Made by a program: the position numbers and the translations under genes. From Alphaproteobacteria bacterium (GTDB lineage: Bacteria; Pseudomonadota; Alphaproteobacteria; UBA8366): 64,000 nt of DNA. Location: NCBI GenBank assembly GCA_028281325.1, contig JANQKC010000014.1, forward strand, positions 140,872 through 204,871, given 5' to 3'. A model generated the notes under the pieces. The model saw only the letters and a list, made by a program, of their open reading frames with translations, was not told the origin of the DNA and did no database searches. This document shows, in pieces, positions 10,364-19,405 of this stretch. Each line of letters opens with the position of its first letter. Position 1 is the stretch's first letter.

Positions 10364-10409
10364 TTCACAATGTTCACAACCTAACAGTGTTTCCCGTTAG
10401 GTGTTCACA
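10364..10409. promoter_or_regulatory. Candidate operator between XRE regulator and symporter
   Basis: The 198-base divergent region holds three direct TTCACA hexamers (10364-10369, 10373-10378, 10404-10409) and an inverted repeat CCTAAC/GTTAGG (10380-10385 and 10396-10401) lying between the second and third. The block is closest to the regulator start (10340) and about 130 bases from the symporter start. It is a plausible binding site for the XRE regulator, giving autoregulation and symporter control; this is inference from position and symmetry only. Confidence 0.45.
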
Positions 10410-10538
10410 TATTTGCCCTTGTAGGCCCACGCGGACATCCGGCTACGATATTGCCGCGCAAGTGTATGAGATTCGGCCGTCGCCAAGACAAAAACCAAAC
10501 TGCGGCCGGACCTGAGTTTCCACGGGAGGGAACCAACC

Positions 10539-12542
10539 ATGTCTGCAAAGATTATCTGGCTGGCCGTGTTCGTCATATTGTACTGGACGTACTGCATTTA
10601 CTGGGGCGTCCGCGGTGCGATGACGGCTAAGACGGCATCGGACTACTTCATCGCCGGGCGGCGCTTGTCACTCTGGGTCTTCATTTTGGCGGCGACCGCG
10701 ACGTCCTTCTCCGGCTGGACGTTCATGGGCCATCCGGGCCTCGTCTACCGGGACGGGTTCCAATATGCCTATGCGTCCTTCTACTCGATCACCATTCCTT
10801 TCACCGGCGTCATCTTACTGAAGCGCCAGTGGATGCTGGGTAAACGCTTCGGCTATGTGACGCCGGGCGAGATGTTTTCGGACTATTTCCGGGGTGACGC
10901 AATCCGGATCCTGACGGTCCTTGTGGCTTTGCTGTTTTCGATTCCGTATCTCGGACTGCAGCTCCGGGCCTCCGGTTTCCTGTTCAACGTATTGACCGAT
11001 GACGGCCTGTCGATCGAGGTCGGCATGTGGGTCCTGTCGGCGGTGGTGCTGATCTACGTGGCGTCGGGCGGACTCCGCGCGGTGGCCTATGTGGACACCT
11101 TGCAGTGCATCCTGCTGGGCCTCGGCATCATCATCACCGGCATGATCGCGTTGAATCTGGCCGGCGGTTGGGAAGCCCTGAACGCCGGCTTCGCCAAACT
11201 CGGCGCATCCGATATCGGCAAATGGGGAACGACAAAGGGAGTTGCGATGGCAGGCGGTGACTATAACGCCTACTTCGCGGTGCCGGGCGTGATCCAGTGG
11301 ACCGCGGGACTCGGCAAGGAAACACCCGTCGGCGGGCTGTGGACCGGGATCATGATCCTGACCTACATGTTCGCCTTGATGGGCATCCAGTCGGCCCCAG
11401 CCTTCTCGATGTGGTCTTTCGCGAATGCCGATCCGAAGCCCTTCGCACCGCAACAGGTATGGGCCTCCTCCTTCTCGATCGGGTTGATCCTGTTCTTCTT
11501 CACCGCTTTCCAAGGCATGGGCGCGCATCTGCTCGGCGCCAACGCCGCGGTGACCGAGGCGGGAATCGGGATCTCGACCGTGATACCCGACCTGACCGCG
11601 AACAAACAGGGCGGCCTCGTTCCCCATTATTTCAATCAGATTGGGGATACGGCGCCGTGGCTCGTCGGATTATTGTCGGTCTGCGCGCTTGCCGCGATGC
11701 AGTCGACCGGTGCGGCCTACATGTCGACGGCGGGCGCCATGCTCACCCGCGACCTGTATAAGCGCTACCTGAACCCGACCGCCAGCCATACCACGCAGAA
11801 GCTGTTCGGACGCTTGGGCGTCGCCTTCATCGTCGGCGCCGCATTGGTGGTCGCCACGGTCTCGAGCGATGCCCTGGTGCTGCTCGGCGGCCTTGCGGTG
11901 GCCTTCGGCTTCCAGATGTGGCCGGCGCTGCTGTCCGTCACCTACTTTCCGTGGCTGACGCGGCAGGGCGTGACGCTGGGTCTGGCCTGCGGACTACTCG
12001 CCGTAATCTTTACCGAAAGTTTCGGCGCGCAGATCGCCAATTTCTTCGGCTTCGAACTGCCGTGGGGCCGCTGGCCGTGGACCATTCACAGCGCGGGCTG
12101 GGGCATGATCGTCAACCTCGCCGTCGCCTTGCCCATTTCGGCGATGACGCAGAATGCCGACGATACGGCCCATCGCATGAAGTTCCATGACTTCCTGCGG
12201 GAGCATGTCGCCCTGCCCGAAGAGAAGAAGAAGCTCGTCCCGGTCGCGTGGGGAATCACGCTCGCCTGGTTCTTCTTCGGGATCGGCCCGGGCGCCGTTA
12301 TCGGCAACGATATCTTCGGCGCACCGGATGCCGGCGTAGAAGGATGGGTCTTCGGAATCCCGTCCATCTGGGCCTGGCAGATCCTGTTCTGGATCCTCGG
12401 CGTGGGAATGATGTGGTTCCTCGCCTACAAGATGGAGATGTCAACGGTACCCGACCGCGAGATCGAAGCGCTGGTCGAAGATATCGGCGACATCGCCCAA
12501 ACCCCTGCGCAGCAGGCCGGTAGCGGGGGCGCCGCCAACTAG
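10539..12542 (+). CDS. Sodium:solute symporter (SSS family)
   Basis: A 667-residue polytopic protein with about 13-14 hydrophobic helices. The N-terminal TASDYFIAGRR motif and the G-W-T-F-M-G segment are typical of the SSS (SLC5) family. It is a pure transporter with no kinase extension, unlike the CrbS-like protein nearby. The substrate is not readable from sequence. The divergent ScfR-type regulator and the CrbS locus suggest a short-chain carboxylate. GGAGGG precedes the ATG. A strong terminator follows the stop, so it is transcribed alone. The C-terminal tail is acidic, then Gln/Gly/Ala-rich. Confidence 0.9.
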   Translation: MSAKIIWLAVFVILYWTYCIYWGVRGAMTAKTASDYFIAGRRLSLWVFILAATATSFSGWTFMGHPGLVYRDGFQYAYASFYSITIPFTGVILLKRQWMLGKRFGYVTPGEMFSDYFRGDAIRILTVLVALLFSIPYLGLQLRASGFLFNVLTDDGLSIEVGMWVLSAVVLIYVASGGLRAVAYVDTLQCILLGLGIIITGMIALNLAGGWEALNAGFAKLGASDIGKWGTTKGVAMAGGDYNAYFAVPGVIQWTAGLGKETPVGGLWTGIMILTYMFALMGIQSAPAFSMWSFANADPKPFAPQQVWASSFSIGLILFFFTAFQGMGAHLLGANAAVTEAGIGISTVIPDLTANKQGGLVPHYFNQIGDTAPWLVGLLSVCALAAMQSTGAAYMSTAGAMLTRDLYKRYLNPTASHTTQKLFGRLGVAFIVGAALVVATVSSDALVLLGGLAVAFGFQMWPALLSVTYFPWLTRQGVTLGLACGLLAVIFTESFGAQIANFFGFELPWGRWPWTIHSAGWGMIVNLAVALPISAMTQNADDTAHRMKFHDFLREHVALPEEKKKLVPVAWGITLAWFFFGIGPGAVIGNDIFGAPDAGVEGWVFGIPSIWAWQILFWILGVGMMWFLAYKMEMSTVPDREIEALVEDIGDIAQTPAQQAGSGGAAN

Positions 12543-12565
12543 GCGGTCGCTACCGGCGCTTACTA

Positions 12566-12604
12566 CTGGAGGGGGAAAGAGCGATCTTTCTCCCTCCGGT
12601 TTTT
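12566..12604 (+). terminator. Rho-independent terminator after symporter gene
   Basis: A 15-bp stem: 12566-12580, containing GGAGGGGGAAAGA, pairs with 12585-12599, containing TCTTTCTCCCTCC, around the tetraloop GCGA. It is followed by TTTTT at 12600-12604 and lies 24 bases past the symporter stop on the same strand. Confidence 0.9.
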
Positions 12605-12701
12605 ATCCAACGCCCGCCGGCCGTATTGCGGCCCGCCTGCCCAGCCCCGACCAACGCTGTTTTCGCTTTGCCGCCTTAGCCGAACCGGGACACCGCCGCA
12701 G

Positions 12702-12947
12702 ATGGCAGAATTTTTCTCCTCGAAGTATCAGTATCTTTGGATGGTCTTGTTGGCGGCGCTGCTGTTCCTACCGGTGCGGCAGCTCATCTGGGTGCTGATG
12801 GTCCGCCGCGCCCAACGCAAGTTGAACCAGGATGTCGACACCGCCGAACAAGCGCGCTTGAAAAACAGGGCGGCGGTCACCGCGGGGCTCTTGTGTTTCG
12901 TTTTTTCCGCCTTCTACGTGCTGAACCTTTTCCAGGGGCAGCCATGA
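12702..12947 (+). CDS. Small two-TM membrane protein
   Basis: An 81-residue protein with two hydrophobic segments (about residues 11-33 and 57-77) separated by a charged, Gln/Arg-rich loop. No known motif is recognised. The stop overlaps the start of the following TPR gene (ATGA at 12944-12947), so the two are translationally coupled and probably act together at the membrane. Function unknown. Confidence 0.7.
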   Translation: MAEFFSSKYQYLWMVLLAALLFLPVRQLIWVLMVRRAQRKLNQDVDTAEQARLKNRAAVTAGLLCFVFSAFYVLNLFQGQP

Positions 12948-13555
12948 ACGCCCGCACGATCCGCCGTTTCGTCATCCTGATGGTCGCCCTGATTGCGGTG
13001 ACCATGATCGGCAGCCACTTTTACAAATCCATGTTCCAGCGGCCGCCCGGCGACTTCGAGGTCCAGATGGGCGACAACCGGCTGTCGGAAGGAAAATACA
13101 AGGAAGCGCTGGAACAGTTCGACGCGGCGCTGCGGGCGTCGCCCGATCATCGCGGCGCGCTGATGGGGCGATCCATCGTTTTCATCCAGACCGAGCGCTA
13201 TCCCGAGGCGGTCGCGGAACTCACGTATCTGATCAACTTTTTGAAGGGCTCGTTGGAAAGCGACGACCGCACCGGCTGGGCGACCCTGGCCGGCGCCTAC
13301 GCCAACCGGGGCATCGTTCATGATCTTAAGGGCCGCCATCAAAAGGCGCTGGGCGACTACATCCTCGCGCTGAATACGGATGCCGAAGCGGTCGACGAAC
13401 CTGGCGTCATCCACAAGATTCTCTACGCCGATCCGAATCCGTCATCGGTCCGCAAGCGGGCGCAGTATATCTACGAGCAGCTTCAGAAACCGGAAAGCGA
13501 GCGGCTGATGCGGGTGCCGGAAATCGACGCGAAACAACGGATGCGCAAACCGTAA
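12944..13555 (+). CDS. Membrane-anchored TPR protein
   Basis: A 203-residue protein with an N-terminal membrane anchor (residues about 7-26) followed by tetratricopeptide-like repeats (about 45-160): G-x-Y-x-x-A-L-x-x-F-x-x-A-L patterns and a final repeat around KALGDYILAL. It probably faces the periplasm as a protein-protein interaction scaffold. The ATG chosen overlaps the stop of the upstream small membrane gene; the reading frame is open further upstream, but that part overlaps the 81-codon gene and has no TPR similarity. Confidence 0.75.
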   Translation: MNARTIRRFVILMVALIAVTMIGSHFYKSMFQRPPGDFEVQMGDNRLSEGKYKEALEQFDAALRASPDHRGALMGRSIVFIQTERYPEAVAELTYLINFLKGSLESDDRTGWATLAGAYANRGIVHDLKGRHQKALGDYILALNTDAEAVDEPGVIHKILYADPNPSSVRKRAQYIYEQLQKPESERLMRVPEIDAKQRMRKP

Positions 13556-13601
13556 CCGATTCCGTCTATCATGCTGCAAGGGCAGAGACCGGTGTCACAT
13601 G

Positions 13602-13701
13602 CTTCGAGACGGGCCGGTCGGCCCTCCTCAGCATGAGGTCACACTTTGATAAGATAACAATAACCTCATCCTGAGGAGCCGCCGCAGGTGGCGTCTCGAA
13701 G
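13602..13701. repeat. Dispersed palindromic element, copy 1
   Basis: Nested inverted repeat: CTTCGAGACG at 13602-13611 pairs perfectly with CGTCTCGAAG at 13692-13701, and CTCCTCAGCATGAGGT at 13624-13639 pairs with 13663-13678 at 15 of 16 positions. The central 23 bases are AT-rich. A diverged copy lies at 35952-36037. Such hairpin elements with TTCGAGACG ends and CCTCCTCA inner arms are common intergenic repeats in alphaproteobacteria. It lies between the TPR gene and a convergent small membrane-protein gene, where the folded RNA may also help end transcription. Confidence 0.8.
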
Positions 13702-13736
13702 GATGGACCAAAGGTCGCGTGTCATGCGGATCGGAT

Positions 13737-13940
13737 TTAACCGAACTGCACGAGTCCAAGCACGTCCTGGAACAGCACCAGGAAAAAGAATACGGCGGCA
13801 ATACAACCGAATAACAAACGCACGAAATCGCTCTTGCCTTCCTCATCGCGGTAGCGAATGCCGTGAATCGCGATAAACCCGGTGACGCCCAGGAAAATCC
13901 AATTGATGAGGGTCTCGAACTCTCCGGCGGCTTCAAACAT
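13737..13940 (-). CDS. Small membrane protein
   Basis: A 67-residue protein with two hydrophobic segments (about residues 12-27 and 41-62) separated by a charged RYRDEEGKSDF loop. It lies 42 bases after the stop of a larger membrane-anchored protein on the same strand. The family is not recognised and the function is unknown; length, composition and operon position support a real gene. Confidence 0.6.
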   Translation of the reverse strand: MFEAAGEFETLINWIFLGVTGFIAIHGIRYRDEEGKSDFVRLLFGCIAAVFFFLVLFQDVLGLVQFG

Positions 13941-13982
13941 CGCGACTCCGCGGTTCCCTATGCCTGCCCCAACGCCCGGCCG

Positions 13983-14501
13983 TCAGGGGTTGGTCTGAAA
14001 CTTCTGCGTCGTGTCCCCCGGCGTCCTTTCCGCCGGCGCCTCTACCGTGGCGTCACTGGTATAGGGCGGGAACTGGAACGGTACATTCTTGGCCGCCGCC
14101 ATCTGCCCGATCCATACCGCGCCGCCGACCACCAGAATAAGGAACACCGCGGCCTTGGTGAAGCGTTTCACGCCTTCGGGCACGTGGGTGACATATTCCG
14201 CGTCATATCGGTGATAGGCCGGATCGTGCGGATCGATGAAACCCCGCGCATCTTTCTCCAGGATCAGCCGGGCGTAATGGCGCGCCCAATGCGGCACATG
14301 GTTCTTGAGCATATATGCGGCGAACAGCTTGTCGACGAGTTCGACCGGCAAATCGTCGCCATGCCATTCGTAATACGCAAGCTGCAGAAACTGGAATTCG
14401 CCGACCATCAAAACATCGGCGGCGCGCGCCACTTCGTCGCGTTCCTTGCTATTGGGATCCTCACGGTCGGGCCGGAGCAGCGTTTGGAAAAAATCATTCA
14501 T
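13983..14501 (-). CDS. Conserved-looking protein with C-terminal TM segment
   Basis: A 172-residue protein. The first 110 residues are soluble and rich in aromatic and charged residues (for example YYEWHG and HVPHWARHYARL). One hydrophobic helix follows at about 116-135, then a Pro/Thr-rich tail. No catalytic motif is recognised. It is first in a two-gene minus-strand unit with the small membrane protein and is divergent from the DUF6460 gene 220 bases away. Function unknown. Confidence 0.7.
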   Translation of the reverse strand: MNDFFQTLLRPDREDPNSKERDEVARAADVLMVGEFQFLQLAYYEWHGDDLPVELVDKLFAAYMLKNHVPHWARHYARLILEKDARGFIDPHDPAYHRYDAEYVTHVPEGVKRFTKAAVFLILVVGGAVWIGQMAAAKNVPFQFPPYTSDATVEAPAERTPGDTTQKFQTNP

Positions 14502-14722
14502 GGGGCAATACCCTTATCGGCCGCACTGTAGCCCTATACCGTGACATTGCAAGCATGTGCGGCTGCGCCACCGTCACATTCCCGTGCGGCCCGCCGGCCC
14601 CGGTCGGGGTTTGTCCGGCAGACCGATAGACGCCGATGGAAAATAACCCGAATCTGCGCTAGTAAGGCAGGGGGATCGGCGCATTTCAGGGGCCGCCCGG
14701 CGAAACTGGAACGAGAAATTTC

Positions 14723-14974
14723 ATGCCGAAGATTACGGGCTCCACCATCGTCAAGCTTCTTATCCTGTCCTTGCTGGTCGGCTTTGCCTTGGCGGCGACC
14801 GGCACCAATCCGCAGGACCTGCTGGTCGATACGTGGACTCTGGCCAAGGACATCTTCGAATGGGGCATCTCGCAATTCGGATCGGTCATCACCTATGTGA
14901 TGCTCGGCGCGACGATTGTGATTCCGATCTGGTTGATCTTGTATCTAATCCGCGCCGCCCGCGGCAAAAGCTAA
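14723..14974 (+). CDS. DUF6460 small integral membrane protein
   Basis: An 83-residue protein with an N-terminal helix (about 8-26), a short amphipathic TWTLAKDIFEWG segment and a C-terminal helix (about 52-76) ending in basic residues. This layout matches the DUF6460 family, which has no assigned function. The ATG is used as the start. It is convergent with the penicillin-binding protein gene, whose stop lies 32 bases away. Confidence 0.75.
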   Translation: MPKITGSTIVKLLILSLLVGFALAATGTNPQDLLVDTWTLAKDIFEWGISQFGSVITYVMLGATIVIPIWLILYLIRAARGKS

Positions 14975-15006
14975 CAACGCGGGAAAAAAGCAGGGACGCC
15001 CGCCCG

Positions 15007-17010
15007 CTACTCCACCTCTTCAGGGGTCGAGAATGGATTCGAGCCCGATGGCTCGCGGATGACCTTCGCGTTGTCGCGCAGCCACTGCTCCACGCCACGA
15101 ACGACCCGTTGGGCTTTCTCCTGCGCGTCCTGCGTCCCAGGTTCCGGCGTATCCGTCAGGTCTCGCATCCAGCCGACCACCCGTGCGAATACGTCGCCCA
15201 GCGCAATCGCGTCGCCGGCACCGCCGTCGGGCAAATCCCGGGCCGGTTTCCCGCGCGAGGCGTCGGTCATGTATTGACGCCAGATGTGCGCCGGGATCTG
15301 GCCGCCGGTCACGCGTTGCATCGGCCGGTCATCGTCGTTGCCGAGCCAGACGCCAGTCACATAGTCCGCCGTATACCCGACGAACCAGCCATCCCGATAA
15401 CTCTGCGTCGTGCCCGTCTTGCCGGCCGCCGGACGCCCATTCAGCCGGGCCGCCTTGCCGGTGCCGCTGCGCAAGACTTCGGCCATCATCTCGTTCATCG
15501 CCGCGACCTTCTGGACATCGACGACGCGGTCGCCGGCCCAATCGGCCCGGCGATAGATAACGCCGCCGTCGCGCGCCCGTATTTCGACCACCGCATAGGG
15601 CGGCGCGCCGTATCCGGCGTTCGCAAAGGGAATGAAGGCCGCGGTCAGTTCGAACAACGACAGCTCGGATGTTCCCAGCGCCATCGACGGATGCCCCGCC
15701 AGCTTCGACGTGACGCCAAGACGCCGCACCGTTTCCGTCACCTTGTCGCGCCCGACCTGCTCGGACAGTTTGACCGCCACCGTATTGATCGACTCCGCCA
15801 AGGCGCGTTTCAACGTGACCTCGCCCCGATACTCGCCGCCATGATTCCGCGGCTTCCATCCGTTGATCGATATCGGCGAATCCGATATCCGGGTCGCCGG
15901 CGTCATGCCGTTTTCCATCGCCGTCAGATAGACGAAGGGTTTGAAGGCCGATCCCGGCTGCCGCCTCGCCTGTACAGCGCGATTGAACTGGCTCTGCGCA
16001 TAGGACCGTCCGCCCACCATGGCCTTGACCGCACCGTCGGCGTCGAAGGAAACGAGCGCGGCCTGCTCCACTTTTCGGCCTTTGCCGTAGCGCTGCAGCG
16101 CCTGCGTCACCGACGCTTCGGCCAAACGCTGCAGTTTCGGGTCGAGCGTCGTGAAGACGATGAGGTCGTCTTTCGCGTGGCTGGCCCAGTCGGGCAAGCG
16201 GTCGAGGACCCAATCGACGAAGTACCGCGCCCGGTTCGGTCCTTTGCGCGTCTTGACGGTCGTCGCCGGCTGCCGCCGGGCGCTAAGCGCCGCCTGTTGC
16301 GTCAGGTAACCCGCCTCGACCATGTTCTGCAGCACCTGCGCGGCGCGCGCGCGGGATCGTTTCAAATCCTTCGTCGGCGCATAGCGACTTGGCGCTTTCA
16401 GCAACCCGGCCAGGATCGCCGCCTCCTGCAAAGAAACATTGCGGGCCGATTTGCCGAAATACTTTCGCGCCGCCGCTTCGACGCCGTAGGTACCGCTGCC
16501 GAGATAGACCCGGTTCAGATAGGACGCCAGGATTTGATCCTTGGTAAGCCGAGACTCCAACCAAATCGCCAACATCAGTTCGCGAAGCTTTCGGACGATC
16601 GTCCGCTCCGGCGTAAGATACAGGTTCTTGGCAAGCTGCTGGGTGATCGTGCTGCCGCCCTGCACGATGCGGCCGGCCCGGATGTTGACCCAGAGCGCGC
16701 GCCCGAACCCAATGACGTCCATCCCGAAATGCTTATAGAAGCGGCGGTCCTCCGTCGCGAGGACGGCTTGCGACAAATGCGGCGGCAGTTCGGACAAGGG
16801 GACGAACACACCGTTGAACGCGCCCCGCCGCAGCAAAATCGTCCCGTCCGCCGCCACCACGGTGATGCCGGGAGTCTTGCGCATCTCGCGCAAGTCCTTG
16901 GCGTCCGGCAAGGCCGGCGCCAGGAACAGAAACAATCCGGCCCAAATTATGCCAAGCGCCAGCACGCCATAGACCAACCACCGCCGCAGCGAGCGGAACA
17001 AACCCATCAT
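15007..17010 (-). CDS. Class A penicillin-binding protein (GT51 transglycosylase/transpeptidase)
   Basis: A 667-residue bifunctional peptidoglycan synthase. One N-terminal membrane anchor (about 11-31) leads to the glycosyltransferase domain with ATEDRRFYKH (catalytic Glu87) and GGSTITQQLAKN. The transpeptidase domain has the three penicillin-binding motifs S354-A-F-K, S407-I-N and K531-T-G-T. It is shorter than PBP1A (about 800-850) and lacks the OB-like insertion, resembling the PBP1b/PbpC-size enzymes of alphaproteobacteria. It polymerises lipid II and cross-links stem peptides at the periplasmic face. The next gene on the same strand is a WHy lipoprotein 52 bases upstream. Confidence 0.92.
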   Translation of the reverse strand: MMGLFRSLRRWLVYGVLALGIIWAGLFLFLAPALPDAKDLREMRKTPGITVVAADGTILLRRGAFNGVFVPLSELPPHLSQAVLATEDRRFYKHFGMDVIGFGRALWVNIRAGRIVQGGSTITQQLAKNLYLTPERTIVRKLRELMLAIWLESRLTKDQILASYLNRVYLGSGTYGVEAAARKYFGKSARNVSLQEAAILAGLLKAPSRYAPTKDLKRSRARAAQVLQNMVEAGYLTQQAALSARRQPATTVKTRKGPNRARYFVDWVLDRLPDWASHAKDDLIVFTTLDPKLQRLAEASVTQALQRYGKGRKVEQAALVSFDADGAVKAMVGGRSYAQSQFNRAVQARRQPGSAFKPFVYLTAMENGMTPATRISDSPISINGWKPRNHGGEYRGEVTLKRALAESINTVAVKLSEQVGRDKVTETVRRLGVTSKLAGHPSMALGTSELSLFELTAAFIPFANAGYGAPPYAVVEIRARDGGVIYRRADWAGDRVVDVQKVAAMNEMMAEVLRSGTGKAARLNGRPAAGKTGTTQSYRDGWFVGYTADYVTGVWLGNDDDRPMQRVTGGQIPAHIWRQYMTDASRGKPARDLPDGGAGDAIALGDVFARVVGWMRDLTDTPEPGTQDAQEKAQRVVRGVEQWLRDNAKVIREPSGSNPFSTPEEVE

Positions 17011-17062
17011 CTTGATTCTGTCATCGTGCTACGCACCGAAAGCGCGGGGAACCTGCCCCGCG

Positions 17063-17569
17063 TCAAAACGTGCCGCTGGTGCTTTCCGGCGCCAGCCGGT
17101 CGGGGCCGGTCGGACTCGGAATGAGATTGAGTTTGCCGTCCCGCTCGAACGGGACCGTTCTTGTGCCGAGGCCGTAGATCAGAGCGCTGCCCTTGATCCG
17201 ATATTCGACCGCGCCGGTCTGAACGACCTTGAGAATATGGCGGACCAGATCGATCGAACTGGCGGTCGCCTCCGCCGACACGACAGCGCTGTCGAGCCGC
17301 GGGATCATCACCTCCTGGTTGGACAGGCCCGTGGCGAAGTAATCGTCGTTCACATCGATATCGAACGACAGCCCGCTGAGCGGAATATCGAAGTCGTTCG
17401 GATTGCTGACGCGCAGGTCGACTCGGAACCGCTGTTCGAAGGGGCCCGCGCCGATCGGCACGATGTTGACCAAATTGACTTTCGGCGGCACGACGTCATC
17501 GACACTCGCACAGCCTAAAATGAGCAACGATAAAGCGATCGTAACGAACCAGTTCTTCAACACTGTCAC
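17063..17569 (-). CDS. LEA type 2/WHy-domain lipoprotein
   Basis: A 168-residue protein with a lipoprotein signal (hydrophobic 8-18, lipobox LILGCAS with Cys20) and a single WHy (LEA-2) beta-sandwich domain: VNLVNIVPI, then VDLRVSNPNDFDIPLSGL, the hallmark N-P-N dipeptide region. WHy proteins are linked to desiccation or stress tolerance and envelope stability; the molecular activity is unclear. GTG start with AGGA upstream. It directly precedes the PBP gene in the same direction. Confidence 0.8.
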   Translation of the reverse strand: MTVLKNWFVTIALSLLILGCASVDDVVPPKVNLVNIVPIGAGPFEQRFRVDLRVSNPNDFDIPLSGLSFDIDVNDDYFATGLSNQEVMIPRLDSAVVSAEATASSIDLVRHILKVVQTGAVEYRIKGSALIYGLGTRTVPFERDGKLNLIPSPTGPDRLAPESTSGTF

Positions 17570-17829
17570 GACAGGATCCTTTCAATCGGCAACGGCGTTA
17601 CCATCGACTGCCGTTCCCAAGCGTCGCCCGACCGTTCCAGGGCGATACGGCATAACCGGACGTGCCCCATCCGCCGCAACGTTAATGCGCATCGCCCGAT
17701 GCCGCAACCGCGACCCGGCCGACGCCCGCGCGCCTGTAACCGCATTGACATTGCTTTATTCTAGCCCGGATGCTAGCGACGCTGCGGTGCCCCATGGATA
17801 TAGGCATCTTTGGCTGATTTGAAACCACT

Positions 17830-19401
17830 GTGATCCCTGCGACCGCCGTGCGCCCATCCTCCGCATCCCAACCGCCGACGTTGCCGGACCCTTGGAGCTT
17901 CGGGCGGTTCGCAGCGTTGCTGGGCGTATACTGCGCGGTTCACTTCATCTTGCGGTTGTCGCTGTCCGACACGATCGGCGTGGACGACGCGATCGAGGGG
18001 GTCTTCACGCAATCCCTGGCGCCCGGTTACGACCCGCGCCAACCGCCGCTCTACACATGGCTGTTATGGCTTGTTCAGCGGGTTACCGGCCCATCGCTGA
18101 TCGGCTTCCTGATTCTCAAATACGGACTGCTCTCCGCAACCTTCCTGCTGTACTACAAAATCGCGGACCGTCTTTTCGCCGATGCCCGCTACGCGTCGTT
18201 GACCGCATGGTCGCTGCTTCTGCTCTATCAGATCGGTTGGAATCTGCACGAAGGCGTCACGCAGACCCAAGTCCTGATGCTCGCCTGCACCGCAACGCTC
18301 TACGCCTTTCTGAAGGCGAACGACCGCGGAACGGCGGCGACCTATATCCTTCTCGGTTTCGCCATCGGCGCAGGCCTGCTGGCCAAACTGAGTTTCAGCG
18401 CTTTTCTCGGATGCTTGGCGATGGGCGCCGCGCTGGTCCCGCGCTTCCGGCGGACGCTTCTGTCACCCCGGCTGTTGATCAGCCTAGCCGTCGCCGCGCT
18501 CGTTGTTTCGCCCTATGCGTGGTGGCTGTTGGCGGGCGCGACGGACCTCGACACCGTATTCCGCAGCGCCGTCGGCACCGGCAATGACGCCGACTATCTT
18601 CCGAGGGTCGGCAAAGGGTTGCTGAGCGTATTGCTGACGACGCTTGGATTCCTGTCACCCTTGCTACCGATCCTGCTGCTGCTGTTCCCTCGCGCGCTTC
18701 GCCGCAACGCGACACCGCCCGAGGTCGATGCCGACGCCCAACGGCTGGTCGGCCTCATGACGGTCACGGGACTCATGGTGTTGATCCTCGGCGTGCTGGT
18801 GGCCGGCGTCGGCGAATACAAGGAACGCTGGCTGCACCCCTTCCTGCTGGTCGCGCCGCTGTACTTTTTCTGTCGGATCCGCGGGGCGAACCCGACGCTC
18901 GGCCGGTTGCGCGTTCATGTGATGATCCTCGTCGGCGTCGGCGTCTTCGTGGTCGGACTGCGCACGGCGCATCTCGTTGTCGGCGAGCCGCTGTGCAACA
19001 AATGCCGACCGCTGGTTCCCTATGCGAAGCTGGGCGACGCGCTTGCCGACACGGGCTTCACGGACGGCACCATCGTGGTCCGCAACGGCAATACGGCGGG
19101 GAACCTCCGGGCGGCCTTTCCCGAGGCGCGCATCTACGTGTTGAACAATCCGACCTACCATCCGCCGGCGGCAACGCCCGACCCCCGACGCCGCTGTCTC
19201 GTCGTTTGGCCCGCCAATCGGGAACAGGACGGCTTCCCCGCCGATGCCGCTGCATACCTCTCGCTATCGCCGCCGGACCTACAGGGTCTCGCGGTCAACC
19301 GCGTCGAAATCCCCTGGGGCCACTTATGGCGACCGGCCGACTATCGCGTCTCGACCTGGGGTTATGTCCTGTTCGACGGCCCGCGCGGACGCTGTCGCTG
19401 A
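17830..19401 (+). CDS. GT39-like (GT-C) glycosyltransferase
   Basis: A 523-residue polytopic membrane protein with about 10-11 helices and a soluble C-terminal domain from about residue 385. The first extracytoplasmic loop carries acidic residues (GVDDAIEGVF) and the motif DPRQPPLYTWLLWL, typical of the PMT_2/ArnT-like GT-C fold, which uses polyprenyl-phosphate sugars to modify lipids or glycans in the periplasm. The acceptor is unknown. GTG start; no clear partner genes. It is convergent with the amidase gene, four bases away. Confidence 0.82.
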   Translation: MIPATAVRPSSASQPPTLPDPWSFGRFAALLGVYCAVHFILRLSLSDTIGVDDAIEGVFTQSLAPGYDPRQPPLYTWLLWLVQRVTGPSLIGFLILKYGLLSATFLLYYKIADRLFADARYASLTAWSLLLLYQIGWNLHEGVTQTQVLMLACTATLYAFLKANDRGTAATYILLGFAIGAGLLAKLSFSAFLGCLAMGAALVPRFRRTLLSPRLLISLAVAALVVSPYAWWLLAGATDLDTVFRSAVGTGNDADYLPRVGKGLLSVLLTTLGFLSPLLPILLLLFPRALRRNATPPEVDADAQRLVGLMTVTGLMVLILGVLVAGVGEYKERWLHPFLLVAPLYFFCRIRGANPTLGRLRVHVMILVGVGVFVVGLRTAHLVVGEPLCNKCRPLVPYAKLGDALADTGFTDGTIVVRNGNTAGNLRAAFPEARIYVLNNPTYHPPAATPDPRRRCLVVWPANREQDGFPADAAAYLSLSPPDLQGLAVNRVEIPWGHLWRPADYRVSTWGYVLFDGPRGRCR

Positions 19402-19405
19402 ACGC

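Noticed and set aside
12737..13555. TPR gene starting at 12737
   Set aside because: The extra N-terminus lies in another frame of the upstream 81-codon gene and shows no signal or TPR pattern; the ATG at 12944 gives a membrane anchor and overlaps the upstream stop.
14833..17124. Very long plus-strand open frame opposite the PBP gene
   Set aside because: It is the antisense shadow of a GC-rich gene with all PBP motifs on the other strand; its translation is Arg/His-rich and has no domain.
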